From positions 930,001 to 994,000 of the forward strand of contig NZ_CP017183.1 of the NCBI RefSeq assembly GCF_001729785.1: a DNA stretch of 64,000 nucleotides, in the 5' to 3' direction. A model generated the notes under the pieces. The model worked only from the letters and a program-made list of their open reading frames with translations. It did no database searches and was not told where the DNA came from. Source of the DNA: Enterobacter hormaechei subsp. xiangfangensis. Lineage in GTDB: Bacteria; Pseudomonadota; Gammaproteobacteria; Enterobacterales; Enterobacteriaceae. This document shows positions 40,956-50,206 of this stretch, piece by piece. The number at the start of each line of letters is the position of its first letter. The stretch's first letter is position 1. A program made the position numbers and the translations under genes.

Positions 40956-41522
40956 CTAAGAAAATCAATCACTTATCGTCAAAAACCTAAAGGATTGTAT
41001 CTTTCATTATCATCCTTGATAACACTTGGTAAACGCCTTTCCGTTGTATCGGCTCAAGGATTGTACAACGTACTGGCGGGTAGTTACCAGGCTCAAGCCC
41101 GAACAGCATTAGAAATTTTGCCATCCCTTGAAGCTGAAAGAGTTGCCGGACTCTCTAAACACATCACTTGAACCATTAGCGATACGTTCCGCGCTTCGTG
41201 CGGCGCTCAATGATGCTACACCTTGTGAAAGGTCACAGAGAATAAACAGGCGTAATGTTGGGAAGACTAACCGGATCGGGAAAGAATCCGGCTCTGCCAC
41301 GGTTTCGATCACCGGAGTATAACGATCACCTGATAAGAGAACGTGCTAAGGCTTTATCCTCCCTGCGAAGGGATTACACCCTGCGGTAGCGCTATGCGCC
41401 GCCTTTTCTTATGTGCCCAACACGGCACGTAATGATCATCTATTATCTGCACCATTGTAACTTTCGTTGTACTGTCTCTCTGCTGTACGTTGAACGCTGG
41501 CAGATTCAGCGGAGGGGATACC
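40956..41522. other. Gene-free stretch between thrW and the island genes
   Basis: I see no convincing gene in these 570 bases; short frames on both strands lack ribosome sites and family resemblance. The stretch holds the second att-like repeat and may be the scar of an excised or decayed element. Confidence 0.5.
41440..41455. repeat. attR-like partial copy of the thrW 3' end
   Basis: CTATTATCTGCACCAT matches the tRNA end CTATTATCGGCACCAT at 15 of 16 positions, in the same orientation. Two more matching positions cannot be extended on either side. It may be the right end of a former insertion at thrW. Confidence 0.5.
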
Positions 41523-41681
41523 ATGTCAAAAGCCACGAATACAGCAGCCACTAAGCGCAACAACCGTAAGATTCACGCCCGTAAATTCCTGGCAACACCA
41601 GAGGGGAAAGCCTGGCTTGCTAAGAAGCAGGAAGAGCGAGAGGAAATCAAGTTGGCGCGAGCGGCTAACAACATGTTTTAA
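41523..41681 (+). CDS. Small basic hypothetical protein
   Basis: A 52-residue protein, strongly basic (many Lys/Arg, for example KRNNRKIHARKFLA and LAKKQEEREEIKLARA) and probably helical. GGAGGGG lies five bases upstream of ATG 41523, which supports translation from here; an in-frame ATG at 41490 has no such site. I do not recognise a family. A nucleic-acid-binding role would fit its charge, but nothing else supports it. It is the first gene of the thrW island. Confidence 0.5.
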   Translation: MSKATNTAATKRNNRKIHARKFLATPEGKAWLAKKQEEREEIKLARAANNMF

Positions 41682-41786
41682 ACTACCGAACACGCCGCTA
41701 ATTGGCTTCTATTGTCCAAAATCTGTTAGTTGCGCATTTCCTGCTCTCTGGATACCCTGATATAAATCATACAAGGAGGACAGTTT

Positions 41787-42329
41787 ATGAGCGCACAGGC
41801 AGAGGAAGGAACATTACGCCGGATGACCTTAGGCGAGATTGCAATGGCTCGCAGAGTGTTCGGTGATTCGATAGTGTATAGCCGTGTCTGGATTCATTGC
41901 GACAGCTATTTACCGTTCGGCCTCCAGAAACAGAACTACGCGATGACTCCCAACGGGGAGTTGTGGTACAGAAAACAGATGTACAGGGAAGACTTTTCCG
42001 CAAACTCAGTTTTCGTTGAAGATAAATATGTTTTCATCCATGAATTGGGGCATGTGTGGCAACACCAGCACGGGCAATGGGTGAGAATGCGGGGTGCGTT
42101 TAGCTGGGCTGCTGAATATACCTACAGGCTGGATAAAGAAAAGCTCACTGATTACTCTCTTGAGCAGCAAGCCTCTATTTTAGCTGATTACTGGTTACTG
42201 CTGGTTTATGGGATCAGTAAGTGGTCTTCCTATCAGAGACCAGGGCGCATGGGGATGTACAGGGGCGTAGACAAATTGCAGGATGTCCCTTCGCTTTACC
42301 AGAAAATCGTAACAGGGAAGGGGCGTTAA
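41787..42329 (+). CDS. Putative secreted metallopeptidase-like effector (HELGH motif)
   Basis: A 180-residue protein with no signal peptide and a zinc-binding HELGHVWQHQHG motif (HELGH at 85-89). That is the signature of small metallopeptidase-like proteins often annotated as vgr- or Rhs-associated type VI effectors. The surrounding regions (YAMTPNGELWYRKQMY before, WAAEYTYRLDKEK and LEQQASILADYWLL after) fit that family. A strong AAGGAGGA ribosome site precedes the ATG. A lipoprotein gene starts two bases after its stop, the arrangement of an effector and its periplasmic immunity protein. No other type VI genes are in the window, so delivery would be by a system elsewhere. The toxic activity itself is inference. 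Confidence 0.65.
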   Translation: MSAQAEEGTLRRMTLGEIAMARRVFGDSIVYSRVWIHCDSYLPFGLQKQNYAMTPNGELWYRKQMYREDFSANSVFVEDKYVFIHELGHVWQHQHGQWVRMRGAFSWAAEYTYRLDKEKLTDYSLEQQASILADYWLLLVYGISKWSSYQRPGRMGMYRGVDKLQDVPSLYQKIVTGKGR

Positions 42330-42331
42330 AC

Positions 42332-42688
42332 ATGAAAAACAAAATGTTGCTGGGTGTTGTATTCCTCTTAACGGGATGCCCTGGGCCTGGTGATCGAATG
42401 GTAGATCGTGAATCTACAACGGCATTTATCAAAGATAATCAAGTTTGTGTGGTGTCACCACTGGAGCCACAGGAACGGATCACTGCTATCCAAATCAACA
42501 GTGATAATAGCGACTCTCTTCACAATATTTTTGATGACAAGCCTGTTTATGTACCGAAGGGTGAGTGTCTTCCTGTATTCGGATTTAAGTTTACACCTGG
42601 AGAGCGGTATAACTTCGCGTATGACGTCCAATCTGCTAAATCAGGGGCGTATTTAGTCACTGCTGAATTTTCTTATCCCAAAGAATAA
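42332..42688 (+). CDS. Putative immunity lipoprotein
   Basis: A 118-residue lipoprotein: MKNKMLLGVVFLLTGC contains a signal peptide with lipobox LLTG-C16. The residue after the Cys is Pro, not Asp, so outer-membrane or at least periplasmic-face location is expected. The mature part is a short beta-rich domain (QVCVVSPLEPQERITAIQI ... YNFAYDVQSAKSGAYLV) of the type annotated as putative T6SS immunity periplasmic lipoprotein. Two bases separate it from the effector-like gene upstream, so the pair is co-translated. A general stress lipoprotein cannot be excluded. Confidence 0.65.
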   Translation: MKNKMLLGVVFLLTGCPGPGDRMVDRESTTAFIKDNQVCVVSPLEPQERITAIQINSDNSDSLHNIFDDKPVYVPKGECLPVFGFKFTPGERYNFAYDVQSAKSGAYLVTAEFSYPKE

Positions 42689-42710
42689 GGGGGCATTCTG
42701 CCCCCAAATC

Positions 42711-42853
42711 TTATTTCTTCAAGTCACCAGTACATTGATATTCCATTGTGACCATTGTTTCCATACATCCGCTTGAGGATGGTTGAGAACAAACAGAAGT
42801 TGAACCACCGAAAGGCTCAGCACCAGAATAGCCCCATGCAGCGCAACGCTGTG
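42711..42853 (-). pseudogene. 3' fragment of a YecR-like lipoprotein gene, cut by IS911
   Basis: On the minus strand the last 46 or so codons before a stop read [17 protein letters not shown] and end EYQCTGDLKK, with cysteines spaced as in the C-terminus of YecR-family lipoproteins. The upstream part, including signal peptide and lipobox, is absent because the frame runs into the left end of the IS. The remainder is not found on the far side of the IS. The family assignment is from memory of the Cys and WGY pattern. Confidence 0.5.
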
Positions 42854-42925
42854 TGAAGTGGTTTACTGAATTTGGCCACCTGAACAGAGGTGATATGCTC
42901 ATCTCAGAACAATACAGGTGTCCCA

Positions 42926-44094
<1,169 letters not shown>

Positions 44095-44102
44095 CCACTT
44101 CA

Positions 44103-44215
44103 AACAACTCAACCCATCTATGCTGCACTTTCTGGCTGAATGCTTAACCCTGTCTGTTGAACTGCGGCATAACCCTAAAGGCTATACCGCCAGCGTTATG
44201 TTATCGCGCCATTAA
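44103..44215 (+). other. Remnant between IS911 and yjhP
   Basis: A + strand frame entering from the IS encodes LAECLTLSVELRHNPKGYTA and ends SVMLSRH before a stop at 44213-44215. It may be the C-terminus of a gene destroyed by the IS, but I do not recognise it and it overlaps the yjhP end. The minus strand here, after yjhP, holds no gene. Confidence 0.3.
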
Positions 44216-44950
44216 CGCAAACACTCCCCAGCCAAAGTACTCCCGCGTGTACGTCACATGACGTTCAGGCGCTATCGTCAGCTCCGCCCGAACCTCCTGC
44301 GCGAAGTCATCGTCTGGGTTTTCCTCCAGCCAGCGCCGCATGGTCATCCATTTTGCGGCTTCGTACCTGTCCCAGCCTTCCTGGTCAGCCAGCACCATTT
44401 CAACCAGGTCATAGCCCTGTTGATCGAAAGACGCAACCAGACCGGGCAGAGTGAGAAAGTCTGCAATCGACGAGATGCCGCAGGCCTGAGCTATCTCTGC
44501 CGTCGCGGGTACCTGACGCCAGTACGGTTCGCCGATGAGCATTATTCTCCCAGGCTTGAGGCTTTTTGCCAGCAGATCCATCGTCCCGGCTACGCCCCCC
44601 GCAATCCAGGTTGCGCCAACGCAGGCCGCCACGTCACATTTTTCATTCGCGACGTAGCCGGCCGCGTCGTTATGAATGAAATGGACGCGTTCGCTGACGC
44701 CGAGTTCCTCTGCGCGCCGCGTGGCCTGCGCGGTGAAGAGCTGGCTCATGTCGATGCCGGTACCGGTAATACCGTGATCCCTAGCCCAGGTACAAAGCAT
44801 CTCTCCCGAGCCGCTGCCGAGATCGAGAATGCGAGTGCCTGGCTTCATGCGTAACACGCGGCCCAGCGTCGCGTACTTCTCTGGTGTAAAGGGGTTATGA
44901 ATGCGGTGTTCGCTTTCGCTAACAGTAAAAATACGTGGGATATCCATCAT
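44201..44950 (-). CDS. yjhP: Class I SAM-dependent methyltransferase YjhP
   Basis: A 249-residue methyltransferase with the SAM-binding motif ILDLGSGSGEML and a following acidic GTGIDMSQ. It is close to E. coli YjhP (248 residues), from the KpLE2 element. The substrate is unknown; the C-terminal half carries a WDRYEAAKW segment shared with the family. It lies seven bases after yjhX. AAGGAG precedes two tandem ATGs; the second (44947) has better spacing. Confidence 0.9.
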   Translation of the reverse strand: MMDIPRIFTVSESEHRIHNPFTPEKYATLGRVLRMKPGTRILDLGSGSGEMLCTWARDHGITGTGIDMSQLFTAQATRRAEELGVSERVHFIHNDAAGYVANEKCDVAACVGATWIAGGVAGTMDLLAKSLKPGRIMLIGEPYWRQVPATAEIAQACGISSIADFLTLPGLVASFDQQGYDLVEMVLADQEGWDRYEAAKWMTMRRWLEENPDDDFAQEVRAELTIAPERHVTYTREYFGWGVFALMAR

Positions 44951-44957
44951 CCTCTCC

Positions 44958-45233
<276 letters not shown>

Positions 45234-45236
45234 TCA

Positions 45237-45290
45237 TCATGTGCAAAACGTGCAAACACACAGCGGTGTCCGCATACGATTTCGGCGCAT
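45237..45290 (-). CDS. Candidate leader peptide ORF upstream of yjhX
   Basis: A 17-codon ORF (MRRNRMRTPLCVCTFCT, stop at 45237-45239) ends about 20 bases upstream of the yjhX start. E. coli topAI is controlled by a leader ORF (toiL) that senses ribosome-targeting antibiotics. This ORF could be the equivalent, but length and sequence similarity to toiL cannot be judged here, and I see no strong ribosome site. Confidence 0.35.
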   Translation of the reverse strand: MRRNRMRTPLCVCTFCT

Positions 45291-45291
45291 T

Positions 45292-45332
45292 GATAATCAG
45301 TCCGGCCTGGAAAGGTCGGGAAGCTGATTATC
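45292..45332 (-). promoter_or_regulatory. Leader hairpin upstream of yjhX
   Basis: GATAATCAG (45292-45300 on +) and CTGATTATC (45324-45332) are perfect 9-base inverted repeats. The loop holds a second partial stem (CCGACC/GGCCGG). It lies just upstream of the candidate leader ORF. Confidence 0.5.
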
Positions 45333-45474
45333 GGATGATTACATTCTCCAGCATCAAAGCCTCGGTTTGAGTTGATAGGTATTTACGGGGTGAATGATAA
45401 CACTTGGTTATTGTCAGTGAATACCCAGGGGTGAAAAATGTGATCCCGGTTGGTATCGGGCTGAGGAGAGGGGA

Positions 45475-47412
45475 TCATTCCTGGCCGCTCTTAATTTTGC
45501 TGTCGACCTGAGGCTGTGGTTTGCTGAAAAGATATCCCTGCACAAGCTCGCAACCCAGAGCCTGAAGCCGCTCAAGCTGCTCTTCGGTCTCAACGCCCTC
45601 AGCTATGACGCCCATATTAAGGCTTTTAGCCATACCGGTAATCAGCTTCACAATATTAAGCGCATCTTCCTGCGTAGATATCGGATTGACAAAAGATTTA
45701 TCGATCTTGATTTTATCAAAATTCAGTTCGCTGAGTCTGGAGAGCGACGAATAGCCCGTGCCAAAATCATCAATGGAGATTCTTACGCCCAGTGCGCGGA
45801 GTTTTTTCAGAATCGCAATGGGGTTATTTCTGTCACTGAAGAGGGATGACTCCGTGACCTCTAACTCAAGACGGTTAGCCGGGAGCCCGGTTTCAGCCAG
45901 AACGGACTGCACCGTATTAATAAATGATTTGCTGCCCAATTGAACAGGCGAGACGTTGACGGAGATCCTGGCCGGAACAGTCCAGGAGACCGCTTCCCTA
46001 CAGGCCAGTTTAAGTACGGTTTTACCTATCTCGTTGATCATGCCTGTTTTTTCAGCGGCGAAAATAAAGCTATCTGGGGAGAGCACTCCCTTTACAGGAT
46101 GCATCCAGCGAATCAGCGCTTCATAGCCGTAAATTTCCTTGCTGACGGAATTCACAATAGGCTGGTAATAAACAACAAATTCATCATTCTCTATTGCTCT
46201 TGCCATATCATTTTCAAGGGTTCTGCTTTCCTGCAACTTCTGTAGCATTCGCTGGCGGAATACTTTGATTTGCTGAGAACCTTCTTTCTTGGCTTCATAG
46301 AGCGCCAGATCGGCAAATTTATAAAGGTAATCTGAACGTCGTTCGTTATCCGATAAAACAATACCTACACAGGTGGCTATTTTTATGAGTTGATTATTGA
46401 TTGTATAGGGCTTGCTGATGCTATCACTGATTTCTCGCGCGCGTGAGACGGCTGCGGTTTCGGTTAAGCCACTGGAGAGAAACGCAAATTCGTCGCCGCC
46501 CAAACGATAAAATGTCTCTGAAAAGCGGCCCAAAGCATTAAGGCGCGTGGATACCTCACGTAACAGTAAATCCCCGGTATCATGACCGTAGGTATCATTC
46601 ACCTCTTTGAACCGGTCTAAATCGAATAACATCACCGTGACCGAAATATGTTTTTTCTCAGCCTGTAGATTAAGTTTATTGAGATCATCCCAAAAGAAAA
46701 GACGGTTTTTCATGCCGGTAAGGGAGTCATGATAAACATCGTATTCCAGTTTTGTATTCTGGATTTGCAGGGTTTCTTTGGATAGCTGAAGTTCTTCAGC
46801 CAGCGTTTTCACCTGCATATGGGCTTTCAGGATATTTTTATTTTGATAGATAATCAAAAAGCCCAGTATGAAGCTTAAAATAACCAGCAACAGAGAAAGT
46901 GCCGAGTAAATATAATACAGAACCTGTATTTTAAGGTTGGTTTCATTGATTGTATTAACATCTTTTGTTAAAGCCGTGGATGAAAGCTGGCTTAGCGGGG
47001 CATCCAGTGAATGCATATTGTTCAGATAGAGCTTTAACTCTGAACGGCTCATTTTCTCAAGATGACCATCCAGATAGTTCAGTATATTTTCCAGGCGTAA
47101 GGCGAGCGCCTGGTGCGCTTTTTCGCTGTTTATATAACGACCCAGGCCGCCCTCTTTCAATAAATCATTCTGGCTCAGCATGATTTCCAGGCGCATGCGA
47201 ACCTGGTCTACCGTAACGTCATCAGTCTCGGTTGCGTACAGTCCAATCCATGATTCAAATCGGTAATATTCAGATACCAGTTGGGCTACAGACCAGGACT
47301 CAGTGTAGTGAGTCAATTTTTGCAACTCTTGCTGACGATCGTAAACAAGAAATGCTATATATCCAGTAGTGATAAAAAGAGAAAAAATGATACCAACCAG
47401 GATCCTGTTCAT
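45475..47412 (-). CDS. GGDEF-EAL membrane protein
   Basis: A 645-residue protein. An N-terminal membrane segment (3-23), a periplasmic domain of about 140 residues and a second segment (YSALSLLLVILSFILGF) precede a GGDEF domain (about 215-380, RLGGDEFAF) and an EAL domain (about 395-640). EAL catalytic motifs YEALIRW, DDFGTGYSS, KIDKSFV and EGVE are intact, so c-di-GMP phosphodiesterase activity is expected. GGDEF is intact too but the I-site position reads RFSE rather than RxxD. It lies 17 bases after an exported sulfite-oxidase-fold-like gene, which probably serves as its periplasmic partner. Confidence 0.92.
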   Translation of the reverse strand: MNRILVGIIFSLFITTGYIAFLVYDRQQELQKLTHYTESWSVAQLVSEYYRFESWIGLYATETDDVTVDQVRMRLEIMLSQNDLLKEGGLGRYINSEKAHQALALRLENILNYLDGHLEKMSRSELKLYLNNMHSLDAPLSQLSSTALTKDVNTINETNLKIQVLYYIYSALSLLLVILSFILGFLIIYQNKNILKAHMQVKTLAEELQLSKETLQIQNTKLEYDVYHDSLTGMKNRLFFWDDLNKLNLQAEKKHISVTVMLFDLDRFKEVNDTYGHDTGDLLLREVSTRLNALGRFSETFYRLGGDEFAFLSSGLTETAAVSRAREISDSISKPYTINNQLIKIATCVGIVLSDNERRSDYLYKFADLALYEAKKEGSQQIKVFRQRMLQKLQESRTLENDMARAIENDEFVVYYQPIVNSVSKEIYGYEALIRWMHPVKGVLSPDSFIFAAEKTGMINEIGKTVLKLACREAVSWTVPARISVNVSPVQLGSKSFINTVQSVLAETGLPANRLELEVTESSLFSDRNNPIAILKKLRALGVRISIDDFGTGYSSLSRLSELNFDKIKIDKSFVNPISTQEDALNIVKLITGMAKSLNMGVIAEGVETEEQLERLQALGCELVQGYLFSKPQPQVDSKIKSGQE

Positions 47413-47429
47413 TATGTTCTCCTGAACTA

Positions 47430-47924
47430 CTATTCAATCTTCATTTTGCTGACCTGCCATGCCGATCGCGAGTAATAAATCTGATTATTGAGTTCAGGAA
47501 GACTGTCATAAGGGTAGACGATGAATGACGGACCTTTATCGCGGATGCGCATATATTCGCCATTGACCTTTAAAGCCAGGATGGCGTTGTATTTCTGGAA
47601 GTCGCTGAGAGGGATGACGGTAGTGTAATCATTGAGTGCAATCACATTCAGGACAGAACCCTTTGCACCCACATACTCCATGAGTTTGCGCATCGGGATA
47701 CCCTCAAACTTCGTGCGGCCATTATACCAGGGAGAGGTCGTCTGGAAACTCACCATGCCCAGTTTTTCAAGGCTGGCAATATCAAAAACGGCATTTCCAT
47801 TTTCGTTCGTATTTTCTATATTACCGCTAATGGTTAAGATGGGTTTGCCCACAGGCTTTGGCAGTTCGCCAGCCCAGCTTAAACTTTGTACCAAAAAGCA
47901 GCACAGCATTAGGATTATTCGCAT
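47430..47924 (-). CDS. Exported sulfite-oxidase-fold-like protein, partner of GGDEF-EAL protein
   Basis: A 164-residue protein with a signal peptide (MRIILMLCCFLVQSLSWA). The mature part resembles the small molybdopterin-oxidoreductase-like (SUOX) fold: ILTISGNIENTNENG, FDIASLEKLG, TKFEGIPMRKLMEYVGA and LNDYTTVIPLSDFQKYN. The usual Moco-ligating Cys is not seen in the expected place, so it is probably a binding rather than redox protein. Small proteins of this type are often encoded next to membrane-bound GGDEF/EAL proteins. It is the first gene of a two-gene operon. Confidence 0.75.
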   Translation of the reverse strand: MRIILMLCCFLVQSLSWAGELPKPVGKPILTISGNIENTNENGNAVFDIASLEKLGMVSFQTTSPWYNGRTKFEGIPMRKLMEYVGAKGSVLNVIALNDYTTVIPLSDFQKYNAILALKVNGEYMRIRDKGPSFIVYPYDSLPELNNQIYYSRSAWQVSKMKIE

Positions 47925-48307
47925 ATTGGCCTCCTCTTTTTAACAGAAGTATAAGAATTATAAGTTATTTATCCTATAAGTTTGTCTATTTTGTTGAACG
48001 CCACGCCTTTTTGCAAACGCTACTTGATTAAAATCATAAAAATCAAAATGATAGCTGTATTTTGCCCCATGATTGCAGACCGCTGGCTGAAGCTTACGTT
48101 TTTTAAAACATAAAAACTTAGTGTAATAAACCACCCGAGTTTAAAAAATGATCGCTTTGATTTATTGATATATTTACGCACCCCCATTTTTTATCAATGG
48201 TGGCATCGTTAAGATGAATTTATTTGTACAAAGAATGATAACGCACCCTCAATGTGAGGGAATAAGAGAGTGCGCGTACCTCTGACGTCGTTGGCACTGA
48301 GTTTCGC
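47925..48307. other. AT-rich intergenic stretch, no gene seen
   Basis: About 380 bases hold the promoter of the operon at 47924 and the 3' end of the next cyclase gene. A small hairpin (CCCTCAATGTGAGGG, about 48246-48260) has no T-run on either strand. Confidence 0.5.
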
Positions 48308-50092
48308 TTAACCCGCCTCCAGCATACTGAAACTGACGATCCGCGAGCGCCCCAGCTCTTTCGCCCGGTAGAGCGCCACGTCTGCCGCGCGCAGCAGGTC
48401 GTCGCTTTGGGCGTGCTGCGGGTAACTGGCGATCCCGATCGACACATCTACCGGGCCAATCTCAGCAAGCCCATAACGTAGCGACAGCGTATGGACGCCG
48501 TTATAAATCTCCGTTGCGCAGGCGTGAGCCGCTTCCTCATCCGCACCCGTAAGTAGCACCAGAAACTCTTCGCCACCAAAGCGGAAGGCCAGGCCGGCAT
48601 CGTGCATGGCACGCTGAACAATTGTCGCCACGCTCTTAATCACATGATCGCCAGCCTCATGGCCGAAGCGATCGTTAATGCTTTTAAAGTGATCGATGTC
48701 GATCATCATGCAGCTCACCGGTTCATCATTGCGCATCGCCTGAGCTATCTGAGTGCGCAGGGTATCTTCAAGGTGGTGGCGGTTACGCAAGCCGGTGAGC
48801 GGGTCGAATAGCGCTTTTTCCAGCAGGGCATCGCGCAGACGCTGGTTGGCCAGCGCCAGACCCAGGGCTTCCGCCATTAATTCGAGATAGGCGCGGGACG
48901 GTGCCGTTTCAGGCGTGATGTTCTGAAACGACAGCAAACCAATGGCTTCCCCCTGCGCAATGAGCGGCACGCAGAGTGAACTGTCTTTTTGTGATTCAGG
49001 CAGATGCTGGCAACCGATATCCGGCTCGCCATTGACCGGTGGGTGGCTCTGACCACGGCGTATGGCCCAGCATTGATCGGGGTGGAAAGCATTTTTTTCT
49101 CCCTGGGGAGATAACCATTCCGCCGCACAGCGCATCTCCCACGGGTTTCGATCCAGAATATACAGACGCCCGGCGACACCCGGCGCAATGTTGGGAGCAA
49201 ACAGCTCTGCCACCTCAATCACGTCGCTAACGTTCTCGCAGCCCTGCAAGCGCTGGGTCATTCGCGCGAGCAGCTCGCGGATGGCCCAGTCTGCGTCGCG
49301 TTCTTTTTCAAGCCGCTGCCTTGCCAGCCCGTTCTCGCGGAAAATGCGAATAGCCTGCGCCATATCGCCTATCTCATCGACCTGGTTGAAATTTGGCGTT
49401 TCGACGGCGTAATCCTGTGAGGCCAGCCGGTGAACCACATCACTGAGGCGCACCACAGGGCGCAGCACGCGGTGCTTGAGAATAAAACCCATCACGAATA
49501 AGAAGAGCAGGGCGGTCAGGCCGACCATCATTTCAGAGGCGGTACGCAGGGTTTTTGACGTGTTGGTCGCTGCCTGGACATCGGCGATAATGCGCTTATC
49601 CAGAAGCACACGAAAATGGTCAATCTTGCTTTGGGCGCGTTCCATTTCAAGTTCGTAGATTTTGCCGAAGAGTAACGCAATGGCCTGTTGTTCCTCACCC
49701 CTGGCGACGCTGGCAATTGCTGCCTGCTGTTCATCCTGTAGGTCATCGACAATCTTCAGCCCTTCGTACAGCAGCGCCAGCTCTTCGCCCGTTGCGCCCG
49801 TATCTTTTAACTGGCCCAGCTTGCGCTCGATATTCTTCAGTTCGCCTTCTTTCGCCTGGTACGTTTTCAGCACATCGGGCTCTTTTTTGATGGCGTAAAG
49901 GCGCGCTAAGTCGGAGAGCATCCAGGTTTCTGCTTCAATCTCTTCCGTAAGCTGGTCAAAAATTTGTCGTTGCTTAACAGCCTGACGTTCTACATTGTCG
50001 GCATGGGAAGCCATCAGCATGACGATACCGGAAGCAATGGTCAGGCACACCGTGACACCATAGGCCCAGTTTGTGATCGTGGCGATTCGCAC
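48308..50092 (-). CDS. HAMP-GAF-GGDEF diguanylate cyclase
   Basis: A 594-residue membrane protein. Two membrane segments (about 8-28 and 190-210) flank a helical periplasmic domain of about 160 residues rich in charged coiled-coil sequence. A HAMP domain follows (RPVVRLSDVVHRLASQDY), then a GAF-like domain (about 270-415) and a GGDEF domain with the active variant RFGGEEFLVLL (about 425-590). It should make c-di-GMP in response to periplasmic and cytosolic signals. No I-site RxxD is at the usual distance upstream of GGEEF. It is a single gene. Confidence 0.92.
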   Translation of the reverse strand: MRIATITNWAYGVTVCLTIASGIVMLMASHADNVERQAVKQRQIFDQLTEEIEAETWMLSDLARLYAIKKEPDVLKTYQAKEGELKNIERKLGQLKDTGATGEELALLYEGLKIVDDLQDEQQAAIASVARGEEQQAIALLFGKIYELEMERAQSKIDHFRVLLDKRIIADVQAATNTSKTLRTASEMMVGLTALLFLFVMGFILKHRVLRPVVRLSDVVHRLASQDYAVETPNFNQVDEIGDMAQAIRIFRENGLARQRLEKERDADWAIRELLARMTQRLQGCENVSDVIEVAELFAPNIAPGVAGRLYILDRNPWEMRCAAEWLSPQGEKNAFHPDQCWAIRRGQSHPPVNGEPDIGCQHLPESQKDSSLCVPLIAQGEAIGLLSFQNITPETAPSRAYLELMAEALGLALANQRLRDALLEKALFDPLTGLRNRHHLEDTLRTQIAQAMRNDEPVSCMMIDIDHFKSINDRFGHEAGDHVIKSVATIVQRAMHDAGLAFRFGGEEFLVLLTGADEEAAHACATEIYNGVHTLSLRYGLAEIGPVDVSIGIASYPQHAQSDDLLRAADVALYRAKELGRSRIVSFSMLEAG

Positions 50093-50162
50093 CTGTTGGA
50101 TCCTTCTACGACAAATGTGGAAGAGCGTTCATTAAAGATTATAGAAAACCCCTGATTTATCG

Positions 50163-50190
50163 CGAAAAAAAAGGCGGCACCGGGCCGCCT
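50163..50190 (-). terminator. Intrinsic terminator of the AI-2E permease gene
   Basis: On the minus strand AGGCGGC-ccggt-GCCGCCT is followed by eight Ts. It lies about 17 bases after the permease stop. Confidence 0.9.
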
Positions 50191-50206
50191 GTCAAAACGC
50201 GTTTAG

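Noticed and set aside
40015..40968. A minus-strand frame crossing proA and thrW
   Set aside because: It runs through the tRNA gene and the proA coding strand, so it is a shadow frame.
44103..44215. Residual yjhQ sequence next to yjhP
   Set aside because: Neither strand gives a GNAT-like segment; the short + frame is unrecognised and the minus strand after the yjhP stop is not coding.
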